Below are positions 54,938 to 64,000 of a stretch of DNA of 64,000 nt, one piece after another (the stretch's first letter is position 1; every line of letters begins with the position of its first letter). Origin of the DNA: Acinetobacter calcoaceticus ANC 3811. Lineage in GTDB: Bacteria; Pseudomonadota; Gammaproteobacteria; Pseudomonadales; Moraxellaceae. The notes under the pieces are model-generated. The model did no database searches and was not told where the DNA came from. It saw nothing but the letters and a program-made list of their open reading frames with translations. The translations under genes and the position numbers were made by a program. Where the stretch lies: assembly GCF_000399665.1 (NCBI RefSeq), contig NZ_KB976986.1, positions 2,050,773 to 2,114,772 of the forward strand. The letters are read 5' to 3'.

Positions 54938-56053
54938 ATGCATATTGCAATCATTGGCGCGGGCATAAGTGGATTAATGTCTGCGCTGGAGTTGGTTGAA
55001 CAAGGCTGTACTGTCAGCATTTTTGATCAACAACAAGCGGGACAAGCAGCCTCTTGGGCTGGCGGAGGCATTCTTTCTCCGATGTACCCGTGGCGCTATG
55101 TGCATGCAGTGAACCAACTTGCTCAATTTGGCAAAGCCTCTTATCAAGCATGGAACCAAAAACTCTCCTCTGTTACAGGCATTGATTTTGAAATTCATGA
55201 CACAGGCATGCTCATTTTTGATGAAGAAGATTTTGACGTCGGACTTTCCTACGCCGAGCAACATCAAGAACCTATGCAACGCTGTGAATATTTACAGCGA
55301 GATGCGCTAGAACAAGTTAACCCACATATTTCCGATCAGTTTCAAGAAGCGATTTATTTCCCCGAACTGTCTAATATCCGCAACCCGCGTGTATTACAGT
55401 CCCTCATTAGCTATTTAAAACAACATCCAAAAGTTGAGTTTTTTGAGCACTCCGCTGTTAAAAAACTGATTCAACAGGGTGATGCCATACAAGCCGTACA
55501 AACTGAAGATGGTCGCAAACACACAGCAGATCATTTTGTAATAACTTCGGGGGCTTGGAGTCATTACTGGAACTCACAATTACAACTCGAAATTCCAGTC
55601 GAACCTGTGCAAGGTCAAATGCTGTTGTTTAAAACCCCTGCTCACTGGCTACCGACCATGTGTATGAATCGAGTCATGTATTTGATTCCTCGTATGGACG
55701 GTCATATCGTATGTGGGTCTAGCATGGCACATCGTGGTTTTGACACTTCTACTGATGAAACCACTCAGCACAATATTTTAGAAGCATGTTTAGAAATGGT
55801 GCCTGAACTGGCCGATTTCCCAATCGTACAGCGCTGGGCGGGACTCAGACCAAGTTCACCAAATGGTGTTCCCTACATTGGCAAAATGCCTGAAATGGAT
55901 AACCTATGGGCAAACTTTGGTCATTTTAGAAATGGCTTATGTATGGGTGCAGGCTCTGCACAATTGCTCCGTCAACTTATGCTGGGTCAACCGACCTTAG
56001 TTGATGCCAAAGCATATTCCCCAGAGCGTTTGCAAAATAAAATCTTAGCCTGA
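54938..56053 (+). CDS. thiO: ThiO-type glycine oxidase (FAD-dependent)
   Basis: A 371-aa D-amino-acid-oxidase-like flavoenzyme. The FAD motif IAIIGAGISGLMSALELVEQG begins at residue 3, ASWAGGGILSPMYPW is the conserved N-terminal ThiO segment, and VQRWAGLRPSSPNGVPYIGKM with the GHFRNGLCMGAG tail closes the site. ThiO converts glycine to dehydroglycine for the thiamine thiazole. AAAGGA precedes the ATG. It overlaps the convergent epimerase-like gene by 9 bp at its 3' end. Confidence 0.88.
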   Translation: MHIAIIGAGISGLMSALELVEQGCTVSIFDQQQAGQAASWAGGGILSPMYPWRYVHAVNQLAQFGKASYQAWNQKLSSVTGIDFEIHDTGMLIFDEEDFDVGLSYAEQHQEPMQRCEYLQRDALEQVNPHISDQFQEAIYFPELSNIRNPRVLQSLISYLKQHPKVEFFEHSAVKKLIQQGDAIQAVQTEDGRKHTADHFVITSGAWSHYWNSQLQLEIPVEPVQGQMLLFKTPAHWLPTMCMNRVMYLIPRMDGHIVCGSSMAHRGFDTSTDETTQHNILEACLEMVPELADFPIVQRWAGLRPSSPNGVPYIGKMPEMDNLWANFGHFRNGLCMGAGSAQLLRQLMLGQPTLVDAKAYSPERLQNKILA

Positions 56054-56950
56054 CGCCAATATATTCTCTAAAGCCATTTTTAACTGAGGATAAGCAAACT
56101 CAAATCCTGCTGCTTGCAGGGCTGCGGATTTGACGTATTGACCATTTAAGATCAATTGCGACTGTTCCCCCAACAAACAGCGAAAAACCGTGCTAGGCGC
56201 CGACAATAGTGGTTTCTTATTGAGTACCGCAGCAGCTTGTTCAACAAATACCTTTTGAGTCACACTTTCTGGCGCCACGACATTGTGAATTTGGGCAGAT
56301 TGAGGATGCTTAAATATAAACTCGATTGCCTTTAATACATCTTTAATGTGTACCCAAACTATCGGCTGACGACCGTGACCAATTTGACCAACTAAATTGA
56401 GTCGAATCGGAAGCAACATTTTAGGCAAGATGCCACCGCCCTGCCCAAAGACCACACCTAAGCGAATAATTTTAGTATTTTGCTGAGTATCTGTTAAAGC
56501 TGCTCGCTCCCACTCTTGGCAAAGTTGAGACATAAAAATAGGTTGTGGTGAGCTTTGTTCTGTGCACACCTCTGCCCACTTTTCTTGATTATCAATTCCG
56601 TAATAGCCAATCGCGGAGCCAGAGACAATCACTTCTGGAAAAATTTCAGATTGCGTGAGCCATGCATACAATTTTCGGGTCGCGTTTACACGGCTTTCAA
56701 TGAGTTGTTTTTTACGTGACTCGGTCCAGCGTTTTTCGCCAATATTTGCACCTGCCAAATTCACCACATAGTCAATTTGACGTGTCGTAATATCTTCGAA
56801 TTTTTGCACCCACTGTAAGGCAGGATGGTCAGATTTCTTTCCAGCCTGCCGTGTCACAGCAATCACGTTATAATTTTTTTGCAGCAGGAACTTAATTAAA
56901 TGCGTTCCGATAAAACCACTGGCACCCGTGATTAATACACTCTTATTCAT
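56045..56950 (-). CDS. TIGR01777-family NAD-dependent epimerase-like protein (YfcH type)
   Basis: A 301-aa extended short-chain dehydrogenase-like protein. The Rossmann motif LITGASGFIGTHLIKFLL is at the N-terminus; NLAGANIGEKRW and SAIGYYGI (Tyr of the YxxxK region is modified) match the YfcH/TIGR01777 family. A DUF1731 C-terminal segment (VFRCLLGEQSQLILNGQYVKSAALQAAGFEF) is present. The function of the family is not firmly known. AGGAGG stands before the start. Confidence 0.87.
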   Translation of the reverse strand: MNKSVLITGASGFIGTHLIKFLLQKNYNVIAVTRQAGKKSDHPALQWVQKFEDITTRQIDYVVNLAGANIGEKRWTESRKKQLIESRVNATRKLYAWLTQSEIFPEVIVSGSAIGYYGIDNQEKWAEVCTEQSSPQPIFMSQLCQEWERAALTDTQQNTKIIRLGVVFGQGGGILPKMLLPIRLNLVGQIGHGRQPIVWVHIKDVLKAIEFIFKHPQSAQIHNVVAPESVTQKVFVEQAAAVLNKKPLLSAPSTVFRCLLGEQSQLILNGQYVKSAALQAAGFEFAYPQLKMALENILASG

Positions 56951-57033
56951 ATTTCCTCCTAAGTTGAGGACTCAAGTTTTATTTAATTATATAAGACCCA
57001 TTTATATTTAATCGTAGCTGTTTATATAGTGAT

Positions 57034-57486
57034 CTATTGCACATTAAACATTTTGCTTGCCATTCGCTGTGCCTGTTTGCCATAAAACCAGTAGGTAATT
57101 AAATAAAGCGGGATAGCTAACATTAAAAGCATAATCACCATAATGCTCAAGAACTGAGGCTGTTTGAGGTAAAGCATAAAGTTTTGCAAAATCTCAGGGT
57201 CTTTTCTGGCAAATAAAAACAGGCCAAATAAAACGCCACTCAAGTTATAGCCCCAAAAAATCAGGGTAAAACCTAAAGTAAATTTCTTTTTTTCTTGTAC
57301 AGTCGGAGCACGGCGTTCTTTCTTTAAAAATTTAAATAAGACAAAAATCATTGCGCCTAAATAGGGAACGGCTGTTAAAATACCGCCTACACTCGCTGGT
57401 AATAGTGCTGCAACCACACCAACAACTAAGGTGAGTACGATGCATAAAGCAAAAAACCAGAGAAAGTAAGAACGTAATTTGGTCAT
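57034..57486 (-). CDS. ABZJ_00895-like membrane protein of unknown function
   Basis: A 150-aa protein with four predicted membrane helices (about residues 7-27, 33-51, 68-90 and 110-131). It resembles the Acinetobacter protein family known by locus name ABZJ_00895; I name it from memory of its length and pattern, without a search. It has no motif that indicates a function. It lies alone. Confidence 0.65.
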   Translation of the reverse strand: MTKLRSYFLWFFALCIVLTLVVGVVAALLPASVGGILTAVPYLGAMIFVLFKFLKKERRAPTVQEKKKFTLGFTLIFWGYNLSGVLFGLFLFARKDPEILQNFMLYLKQPQFLSIMVIMLLMLAIPLYLITYWFYGKQAQRMASKMFNVQ

Positions 57487-57590
57487 ATTTTTGCCTAATT
57501 TATGGGTTTAAAAAATAATTATAAATTTTTTTCAATTTTTTTTCATTTTTCTGTCAACCAATCTGAATCTCTTGACGTTATATAGGGTAA

Positions 57591-57758
57591 TAAGGTCGCA
57601 GCAACCGAATACTTCCTTTGCACGGCATCCGCAAAATTGTTTCGGTGACCTTTCATTACGACGCTTTTCTTCCTTCAGATTAGGTTTTGTTAGCAGCCGA
57701 AACCCTTGATGAAGTTTTTGACCGACGATTCTCTCATCACTCGAATCGTCGGTTTTTA
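57591..57758 (+). ncRNA. Candidate small RNA
   Basis: About 170 nt between the ABZJ_00895-like gene and the VOC gene, with no coding frame. It contains paired segments AAGGTC (57592-57597) / GACCTT (57647-57652) and ACCGAA / TTCGGT inside that, C/U-rich loops (ACTTCCTTTG, CTTTTCTTCCTTC) and GGTTT/AAACC. It ends in a 10-bp terminator with a T run. TATATA near 57579 may be its -10 element. The family is not identified. A leader of the VOC gene is less likely because the terminator precedes that gene by about 100 nt. Confidence 0.55.
57721..57758 (+). terminator. Terminator of the candidate small RNA
   Basis: A 10-bp perfect stem ACCGACGATT (57721-57730) with AATCGTCGGT (57744-57753), followed by TTTTA. 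Confidence 0.9.
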
Positions 57759-57865
57759 TTTTCTGGCACTTTCATTTATTTTACGCTCAACATACACAAT
57801 CGTTATTTCATGGTCATGAAAGCCATGCGTATACTTTTACACCATAAAAATATGTTTTAAAAAAT

Positions 57866-58243
57866 ATGAACAACATTGCCTATTTTGAAATCCAGTCTTC
57901 AACCCCTGCCCGCGATGCGCAGTTTTATCAAGCTGTGTTTGGCTGGCAATTTAAATTAGATCCAAACTTACCGATTGAATATTACCGTATCGAAACGCCC
58001 TCAATTATGGGTGGACTATTAAAACGCCCTGCTCAAACGCCGCCAATGGAATATGGCACCAATGCCTTTACCTGCTCAATTCAAGTCGAGAATTTCGATG
58101 AAGTTGCGACAAAAATTTTAGCGCAAGGTGGCATCGTTGCGATGGATAAATTCGCCATTCCCGGTCGCGCTTGGCATGGTTACTTTGTCGATTTAGACCA
58201 CAACGTTTTTGGTATTTTTCAAGTCGATGAAAATGCAGCTTAA
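57866..58243 (+). CDS. VOC-family (glyoxalase-like) protein
   Basis: A 125-aa single VOC domain pair: ARDAQFYQAVFGWQFKLDP near the N-terminus, and the C-terminal AWHGYFVDLDHNVFGIFQVDE. It resembles the widespread small VOC proteins of unknown substrate (such as those with NNIAYFEIQSSTPARDAQF). Metal ligands are not certain. It is transcribed alone, away from the candidate small RNA. Confidence 0.8.
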   Translation: MNNIAYFEIQSSTPARDAQFYQAVFGWQFKLDPNLPIEYYRIETPSIMGGLLKRPAQTPPMEYGTNAFTCSIQVENFDEVATKILAQGGIVAMDKFAIPGRAWHGYFVDLDHNVFGIFQVDENAA

Positions 58244-58318
58244 AGATTTTATTTAACGGCTCTATTTATTTGTTAATGTATAGCCACCGCCTTTTTATCG
58301 GTGGCTATTTCATATTGA

Positions 58319-58792
58319 TTATTCAGCAAAACTAAAGCTGGCTTCACATGTAATTGGGAAATTCACCGAATTGGCAATCATACATTCATGATGCGCTTCT
58401 TCATGTAATTTTGCAGCAAGTTCTTGGTCAGCACCTTTTTCTAAAACAACTTCGGGCCTTAAAATAATTTGGGTAAAGTGACCACGTTTAACTGGATCTG
58501 CATCTTCCATAAAGCCAAGTGCATGGTCGATATAACTCACAACATGAATATGGTTGACTGCACATAGGTGCAAATACCAAAGCTTATGACAAGCTGAAGC
58601 TGATGCAACCAATAAATCCTCTGGGTTCCATCTAGTCACATCACCCAAATAAGCGGGGTCTGATGAACCTTGAATCGTGGCCTTTTGCGGATGCTGAATA
58701 CTAAAATCTCTTTTATATGAACGATAAGAAGAAGTGCCTGTTCCTGTATTCCCTTCCCACTGTATTTTTACTTCGTATTCATGAATGGTCAT
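58319..58792 (-). CDS. OsmC-family protein
   Basis: A 157-aa protein of the OsmC/Ohr fold. The N-terminal YEVKIQWEGNTGTGTSSYRSY and the first catalytic Cys region VASASACHKLWYLHLCAV, with a second Cys in HHECMIANSVNFPI, fit peroxide- or thiol-reactive OsmC proteins. The start at 58792 (MTIHEYEV) is taken as the family start; ATG codons at 58819 and 58831 are also in frame. It may remove organic hydroperoxides. Confidence 0.85.
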   Translation of the reverse strand: MTIHEYEVKIQWEGNTGTGTSSYRSYKRDFSIQHPQKATIQGSSDPAYLGDVTRWNPEDLLVASASACHKLWYLHLCAVNHIHVVSYIDHALGFMEDADPVKRGHFTQIILRPEVVLEKGADQELAAKLHEEAHHECMIANSVNFPITCEASFSFAE

Positions 58793-58956
58793 TTTGTTCT
58801 CAAAGTTCATGGTTTGCATTGATAGTAACAAAGCAAAGTTTAAAGTGAAAAATTTAATTTAAGTTTCAACTTAGGCTTAAATAACGAGCACTTTAAAATG
58901 TCTTGATAAAATCTCCTGCCAATTTATGCTAACGTATCTGTGTTTATTTTGGCTTG

Positions 58957-60225
58957 ATGTCTGTTTCTATGTCCGTACATTTTCTACATACTTCTGACTG
59001 GCATTTGGGGCAGTTTTTTTATAATCATTCACGCCACTACGAACACCAACAATTTTTAAGCTGGTTGCTCACTCAAATTCAAGAAAAACAACCGCATGCT
59101 CTGCTTATTGCCGGCGATATTTTTGATGTCATTAACCCGGGTTCCCAAGCACAAAAACAACTCTACCAATTTTTAGCAGATGCCCATCGCCTTGCCCCAC
59201 ACATGCAAACGCTCATGATTGCGGGTAACCATGACTCAGGTTACCGTATTGAACAGGTCGAACCACTCTTAGAAAAATACAATGCAAAAACCGTGGGCGT
59301 GGTTCGCTGGAATGAAGATAAAACCCTAGATCTCGATCGACTACTTTTACCTATTTATAATCAAAATCAAGAGATTGTAGCGTGGTGTCTTGCCCTGCCT
59401 TTTTTACGTTCGGCCGAAATTACGGGTTTTAATGAACATACCACCAACAGCAAAAATGCGATTGCCTATTTGCACCAGCAACTGATTGCAGAAGCCAAAC
59501 GTCGTAAAACACCAGACCAAGCCCTGATTTTAATGTCGCATGCCCACATGCAAGGTGGGGAAACATCTGACTCTGAACGTCCAATTATTATTGGTAATGA
59601 AGAAGCGCTTTCAACCACTTTATTTGAAGATGCTGTCGACTATGTCGCTTTAGGGCATCTGCATAAACCACAAAAAGTGGGTCAGCCGCACATTCGTTAT
59701 AGTGGCTCGCCTATTCCACTGTCTTTTAGTGAAATTAACTATAAGCACCAAGTGGTGGAGGTCAAAATCGGACCTTCTCAAGACACTGACAACCGTTTGC
59801 AATTTGAAGCTGTAAAAATTCCACGTTGCATACAATTGCACCGCATTCGTGGTGAATTAAACGAAGTGCTGCAACAACTCAAAGCCTTACCTCACGGCGT
59901 GATTGAAAATATTGACCACCGTGAATATGTCGATATTGAATATTATAGTTTAACGCCGCCACAACCCAATTTACGTCAGCAGTTTGAAGCAGCCTTACCG
60001 CCTAACCGCTATCGTTTAGTGCGTATTTCACGTCAATATGTGAATAAAGACGCTACCGATTCAAATACTACTCAGCAAATCGCTCTTGAACCACCAACAC
60101 CAGAAAAACTCTTTCAAAATATTTGGGAAAAACAAGGTTACAGCGCCGATGATGCGGTCTTAAAAGATTTTCTGAGTCTGGTACAAGAAGCACAAAAAAA
60201 TCTTGAAAATGATGCAACCCCTTAA
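58957..60225 (+). CDS. sbcD: Exonuclease subunit SbcD
   Basis: A 422-aa Mre11-type nuclease. The metallophosphoesterase motifs are all present: HTSDWHLGQ, LIAGDIFD, IAGNHDSG, LMSHAHMQGG and ALGHLHKPQ. With SbcC it cleaves hairpins, cruciforms and protein-blocked DNA ends. A TTG precedes the ATG at 58957, and another ATG is at 58969; the true start is among these and no strong ribosome binding site is visible. sbcC follows 9 bp downstream. Confidence 0.93.
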   Translation: MSVSMSVHFLHTSDWHLGQFFYNHSRHYEHQQFLSWLLTQIQEKQPHALLIAGDIFDVINPGSQAQKQLYQFLADAHRLAPHMQTLMIAGNHDSGYRIEQVEPLLEKYNAKTVGVVRWNEDKTLDLDRLLLPIYNQNQEIVAWCLALPFLRSAEITGFNEHTTNSKNAIAYLHQQLIAEAKRRKTPDQALILMSHAHMQGGETSDSERPIIIGNEEALSTTLFEDAVDYVALGHLHKPQKVGQPHIRYSGSPIPLSFSEINYKHQVVEVKIGPSQDTDNRLQFEAVKIPRCIQLHRIRGELNEVLQQLKALPHGVIENIDHREYVDIEYYSLTPPQPNLRQQFEAALPPNRYRLVRISRQYVNKDATDSNTTQQIALEPPTPEKLFQNIWEKQGYSADDAVLKDFLSLVQEAQKNLENDATP

Positions 60226-60234
60226 GGATATGTC

Positions 60235-63200
60235 ATGAAAATTTTATCCATTCGAATAAAAAATCTGGCATCTCTTTCTGATGAACACTTTATTGATTTC
60301 GAAAGCGCGCCCCTAGCCCATGCAGGTCTTATTGCGATTGTGGGAAAAACGGGTGCGGGTAAATCAACTATTTTAGATGCCATGTGTCTGGCCTTGTTTA
60401 ATCGGGTTCCTCGTCTTAAAGACAGCGATGGTAAATTGAAAGATGTTGATGGTTCAGAGTTACTCACCAACTCACCTTTGACTGTCTTACGCCGTGGTAC
60501 AGGACATGGTTTTGCTGAGCTTTGCTTTATTGCACAAGATCAAAAACGCTATTTGGCACGTTGGGAAATTAAGCGGGCACGTGAAAACCCAAGTGGTAAA
60601 TTACAAAGCGTGCAACGCCATTTAAAATGCCTGACCGATGGTGTCGTGCTTGCCGACAAAGCCAAAGCGGTTGATGAAAAAGTTAAACAAATTACCCAGC
60701 TTTCATTTGAGCAATTTACTCGTGCTGTGCTGCTTGCCCAATCTGAAGTGACTGCATTTTTAAAAGCACGAGACAGCGAACGCGGTGAGTTACTTGAGTA
60801 CCTGACCAACTCCAGTATTTTCGCCAAAATCGGTGAACTGGCTTTTCGTAAAACAGCAGATATTGCAAAACAGCGTAAACAGCTTGAAGAGTTTTTAGGA
60901 CATATTGAAATTTTGTCTGATGAAGAGATTGCTGCATTTACCGAACAATATCAGCAAGCCGAGCAAAACCATCAACAGTTAGAACAACAAAAAAATGTCT
61001 TAGACAAACAACAACAATGGTTTGAACGTAAAGCGAAACTTGAGCAAGAAGTTCAAGCTAAACAACAACAGTTTCAAACCCAGCAAAACCATCATCAGCA
61101 ATTGGCTGGTGAACGTGAGCAATTACAACGGCTCGAAGTTTTTTCTGAAATACGTCAGCAGGTTTTTCAGCAAGCTCAAAATTTACAAACGCTACAACAA
61201 CTTGAGCCGCAAATTCAGCAAGCACAAACCAAGTTTAATGATTTGGTGCAAATTTTTGAAACGGGTCAAAAACAATATCAACTTGCAGAGCAAGAACTCA
61301 AACAGACCCTCGATTTTGAACAACAGCATCAACAATCTTTAAATCAAGTTCGACAGTCCATTCAAGAACGTGCATTTATTGCCGACGAATATAAAAAGTG
61401 CAAAGAAAAAAGACATGTACTTGAACAAAAATTGAGTCCACTGCAACAGCAACAAAACACTGTGCAACAGCACATTGCACAGCTTGAGCAGAACCAAATT
61501 CATTTACAACAGCAGCTTACCCAAACTCAGCAATATGCTGTGTTAGACAAAGGCCTTTCAGCACATCTGCCTCAGCTTGGGCAATTTATTCAAAATTACC
61601 AAGCGATTGAACAACAGCTCGGTAATCCTACCCTTGCTCGCCAAAAGCTATCGGAAGCTAAAAGTGAACTCGAACAACTGACAGCCTCACTAGGCACAGT
61701 TGAACAGATTGAGTTAAAGCTTGAACAACAGCGTAAAGATAAAGATCAAAAGCTTACTCAAATCACGCAGTTAGATTTGATTCAGCAAAAAATAAAAACT
61801 TATCATGAGTTATATGCTGAGCTTCAGCAATTTACCGAAAAACATACCCAAGCCTCCGCGCAAGAAGAACAACTTAAAACTGTTTGCCAGTTAGCTGGAC
61901 AAGACTACCAAACAGCAAAAACTGAACGTGAAAAGTTACAGCACATCCTGCAACAGCAACGTTTACTACACACCGAAAATATTGAGCAGTTACGGGCCAA
62001 TCTTAAAGACGGCGAAGCTTGCTTAGTGTGTGGAAGCACACATCATCCCTATCGTGTTGATGACAGTGCTGTCTCTAAAGCTTTATTCGATTTGCAGCAA
62101 CAACAAGAGCAACAGGCAGTAGCGCTAGAACAAACTAAATTTAATGCATGGCAAACTCAGCAACATGCACTTACTCAGTGTCATGCCGAGCTTGAACAGG
62201 TTCAGAAATACCTAGCTCAACTGCAAGTAAAACAGACGAACTTACAGCAAGAACTTGAGCAGCAGTTTAGCCTCAATCAATTGCGAATTGAGCTTAATCA
62301 AGCTCCTGAACAAATCTTGCAAACGCTTAACGAACTCAGACAAGCCGCACAAACTGCGATAAGTTCATTTGATTCAGAAAACTTGCGTTTAACCCAAGCG
62401 ATTAAACAACATAATCAGTTGGTTCAATCTATTCAACGTAATGAAAGCTTGCTTAATACGGCACAGCAATGGCAACAACAAGTTAAACATATTGTTGAAT
62501 GTTTATCTGAAGCTGAACAGCAGGCATGGCAGCAATCGAGTAGCCAAACAGCTAAACAGACTTGGTCAATACTTGATGTACGCGCTAAGCAACTTGAACA
62601 ACAAGAACAGATTTCTCAGCGTTTTGAGCAACAGCAGCAAGAACTTAAAATGTCAGCTGCCAACCTTGAACAAATGACCAAGCAAATTGATGAGATCGAT
62701 CAAAATCTCAAAGAAATTACGCTTAAAGGCCAACAGAATAATGAAAAAGCGGTGTCGCTCATTCAACAAATGACTGGCCACGCTGACATTAAACCGCACG
62801 AATGGTTAATTGAGCACGACGCTAAACGTCAGCAGCAACAAACGGCGTACCACGAAGCTAAACAACGTTTCGAACAAACCAGACAGCACTTTGAACAACA
62901 AAAACAGGCACTTGATCAGCTCAAGCATCAACATCAACACACCTCGCAACATCAGCAGCAGGTTGATGAACAAATTCAAAACTGGTTAAAGGCTCACGCT
63001 GATTTTCAAGCATCTGCTCTTACGGCGCTCATGCAAATCAATTCCGCCCAAGAGCAAGACATTCGTAACCGTCTTAATCATGCAGAGCGTTTATTAAGTG
63101 AAGCCTCATCTGCCCTTAAGACCATGCAAGAGCAATTGAGTGAGCACTTACAAACTCAGCCAGATATTGAACATGAAAAGCTTGTTAGCCTTATTCAAGA

Positions 63201-63831
63201 CAATATTGCAGAGCTCAAAGCACAACTTGAAGTACGTGATCGACTTAAGCTTAAGCTCGAAGTACATCAGCAAAATCTTGCGAAGCAGCAACAATACGCT
63301 GAGCAAATTCAAAATATTCAGCAAGAAGAACATCGCTGGAGCAAAATTTCAGGTTTAATTGGTGATGCTAAAGGTAAAGAGTTCCGTGACTATGCCCAGC
63401 AATATCACCTAGATATTTTAGTAGAACATGCTAACCAGCAACTGGCGATGCTGTCTCAACGCTATATGCTTAAACGTTTAGAGCAATCGTTAAGTCTTGC
63501 GATTATTGACCACGATATGGATGGAGAAATCCGCTCTGTTGCCTCTTTATCTGGTGGTGAGTCGTTCTTAACTGCCCTTGCCTTGTCTTTAGCGATTGCC
63601 AATATGGCCTCGGGTTCAATGAAAATTGAATCTCTGTTTATTGATGAAGGGTTTGGTACTTTAGATGCTTCGTCTTTGCACATGGTTATGAATGCTTTAG
63701 ATCAATTGCAAAATCAGGGCCGTCAGGTCATTCTGATTTCACACATTCAAGAAATGCATGAGCGTATTCCTGTACAAATTCAGGTGAAACCTCTTGGTGC
63801 TGGCGCAAGTACGATTGAAGTCGTAGGCTAA
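60235..63831 (+). CDS. sbcC: Exonuclease subunit SbcC (SMC-like ATPase)
   Basis: A 1198-aa Rad50-type ATPase, longer than E. coli SbcC (1048). Walker A GKTGAGKST is at residues 37-45 and the two long coiled coils at about 190-560 and 640-1010. The zinc hook Cys596-x2-Cys599 (CLVCGSTHHP) lies between them. The C-terminal signature LSGGESFLTALALSLAIA is followed by Walker B ESLFIDEGFGTLD. The coiled coils are exceptionally rich in Gln (QQQ, EQQ runs). AAGGATATGTC precedes the ATG. It forms the SbcCD complex with the upstream gene. Confidence 0.95.
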   Translation: MKILSIRIKNLASLSDEHFIDFESAPLAHAGLIAIVGKTGAGKSTILDAMCLALFNRVPRLKDSDGKLKDVDGSELLTNSPLTVLRRGTGHGFAELCFIAQDQKRYLARWEIKRARENPSGKLQSVQRHLKCLTDGVVLADKAKAVDEKVKQITQLSFEQFTRAVLLAQSEVTAFLKARDSERGELLEYLTNSSIFAKIGELAFRKTADIAKQRKQLEEFLGHIEILSDEEIAAFTEQYQQAEQNHQQLEQQKNVLDKQQQWFERKAKLEQEVQAKQQQFQTQQNHHQQLAGEREQLQRLEVFSEIRQQVFQQAQNLQTLQQLEPQIQQAQTKFNDLVQIFETGQKQYQLAEQELKQTLDFEQQHQQSLNQVRQSIQERAFIADEYKKCKEKRHVLEQKLSPLQQQQNTVQQHIAQLEQNQIHLQQQLTQTQQYAVLDKGLSAHLPQLGQFIQNYQAIEQQLGNPTLARQKLSEAKSELEQLTASLGTVEQIELKLEQQRKDKDQKLTQITQLDLIQQKIKTYHELYAELQQFTEKHTQASAQEEQLKTVCQLAGQDYQTAKTEREKLQHILQQQRLLHTENIEQLRANLKDGEACLVCGSTHHPYRVDDSAVSKALFDLQQQQEQQAVALEQTKFNAWQTQQHALTQCHAELEQVQKYLAQLQVKQTNLQQELEQQFSLNQLRIELNQAPEQILQTLNELRQAAQTAISSFDSENLRLTQAIKQHNQLVQSIQRNESLLNTAQQWQQQVKHIVECLSEAEQQAWQQSSSQTAKQTWSILDVRAKQLEQQEQISQRFEQQQQELKMSAANLEQMTKQIDEIDQNLKEITLKGQQNNEKAVSLIQQMTGHADIKPHEWLIEHDAKRQQQQTAYHEAKQRFEQTRQHFEQQKQALDQLKHQHQHTSQHQQQVDEQIQNWLKAHADFQASALTALMQINSAQEQDIRNRLNHAERLLSEASSALKTMQEQLSEHLQTQPDIEHEKLVSLIQDNIAELKAQLEVRDRLKLKLEVHQQNLAKQQQYAEQIQNIQQEEHRWSKISGLIGDAKGKEFRDYAQQYHLDILVEHANQQLAMLSQRYMLKRLEQSLSLAIIDHDMDGEIRSVASLSGGESFLTALALSLAIANMASGSMKIESLFIDEGFGTLDASSLHMVMNALDQLQNQGRQVILISHIQEMHERIPVQIQVKPLGAGASTIEVVG

Positions 63832-63874
63832 TTTATTAAGATTTCATATCTGAAAGTTAATGAATCTTATATAG

Positions 63875-63907
63875 CAAAGGGGCGTATCATTTACGCCCCT
63901 TTGTCTT
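63875..63907 (+). terminator. Terminator after sbcC
   Basis: A 12-bp perfect stem (CAAAGGGGCGTA at 63875-63886 with TACGCCCCTTTG at 63892-63903), followed by TCTTG. The last 93 bases of the window show no gene. Confidence 0.8.
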
Positions 63908-64000
63908 GTATTCATTTTCTTTTATTTTAAAACATCAAAAATTAATTAACGCAGAGCACTACAACTGCAAAACCGATACAGTACATACCGAACAAATGCC

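Noticed and set aside
61022..61342. Alternative frame inside sbcC (Asn/Lys-rich)
   Set aside because: It is a frame shadow of the CAA/CAG-rich coiled-coil coding sequence.

Overview
The window is chromosomal DNA of an Acinetobacter, most likely of the A. baumannii/calcoaceticus complex. The evidence is the low GC content, the tmRNA tag ANDETYALAA, the betT-betT/betIBA choline locus, and a complete hemophilin/Slam/HemO heme-uptake operon of the type described in A. baumannii. All names come from reading the sequence; no database search was run.

Layout. 1-17.9 kb is ordinary chromosome: a small exported protein, an acyl-CoA thioesterase, MarC, two choline/betaine transporters divergent from betI-betB-betA across a 48-bp perfect palindrome, malate:quinone oxidoreductase, homocysteine methyltransferase with an APC permease, a lipoprotein lipase and a DUF1275 protein. 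18.5-28.0 kb is one long minus-strand iron/heme operon. Its order is ECF sigma, FecR-type anti-sigma, TonB-dependent receptor with STN domain, hemophilin HphA, Slam-type exporter, TonB, HemO and a DUF454 protein. A near-perfect Fur box lies at its head, and two paralogous Cys-rich small exported proteins (18226 and 28833) flank it.

28.3-47.5 kb is accessory DNA. The most notable part (29.9-32.9 kb) has no obvious named counterpart. A sigma70-like promoter with a palindromic operator drives four tandem copies of a 16-codon gene, spaced exactly 99 bp apart and all encoding MKNRKKNAEYLGTLLG. All differences between the copies are synonymous. A strong terminator/attenuator follows, then an M29 aminopeptidase-like metalloprotein, AzlC and AzlD joined by ATGA stop/start overlaps. 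A VOC-fold gene abuts from the other strand. The segment lies between two ~167-bp direct repeats, suggesting acquisition or recombinational excision. I read it as a candidate ribosomal-peptide (RiPP-like or peptide-derived small molecule) biosynthesis and export cassette. Beside it is a small membrane-protein gene with a poly-C tract that may switch between reading frames, and a 1349-aa NACHT-like ATPase with a C-terminal PD-(D/E)xK-like motif, a probable phage-defence protein.

39.28-47.5 kb is a phage-satellite-like island integrated at the 3' end of ssrA (tmRNA). It carries a P4-type integrase, an AlpA-like regulator, a YfjJ/inovirus-Gp2-like replication protein, an XRE regulator with a self-overlapping operator, and a three-gene cargo of unknown function that may be defence. 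A degenerate copy of the ssrA end followed by a terminator marks the far junction.

47.5-64 kb returns to core chromosome: tmRNA, a lipoprotein gamma-glutamyltransferase, an EmrAB-type efflux pair, a thioesterase, hemB, thiO, an epimerase-like gene, a candidate sRNA, a VOC protein, an OsmC protein and sbcDC.
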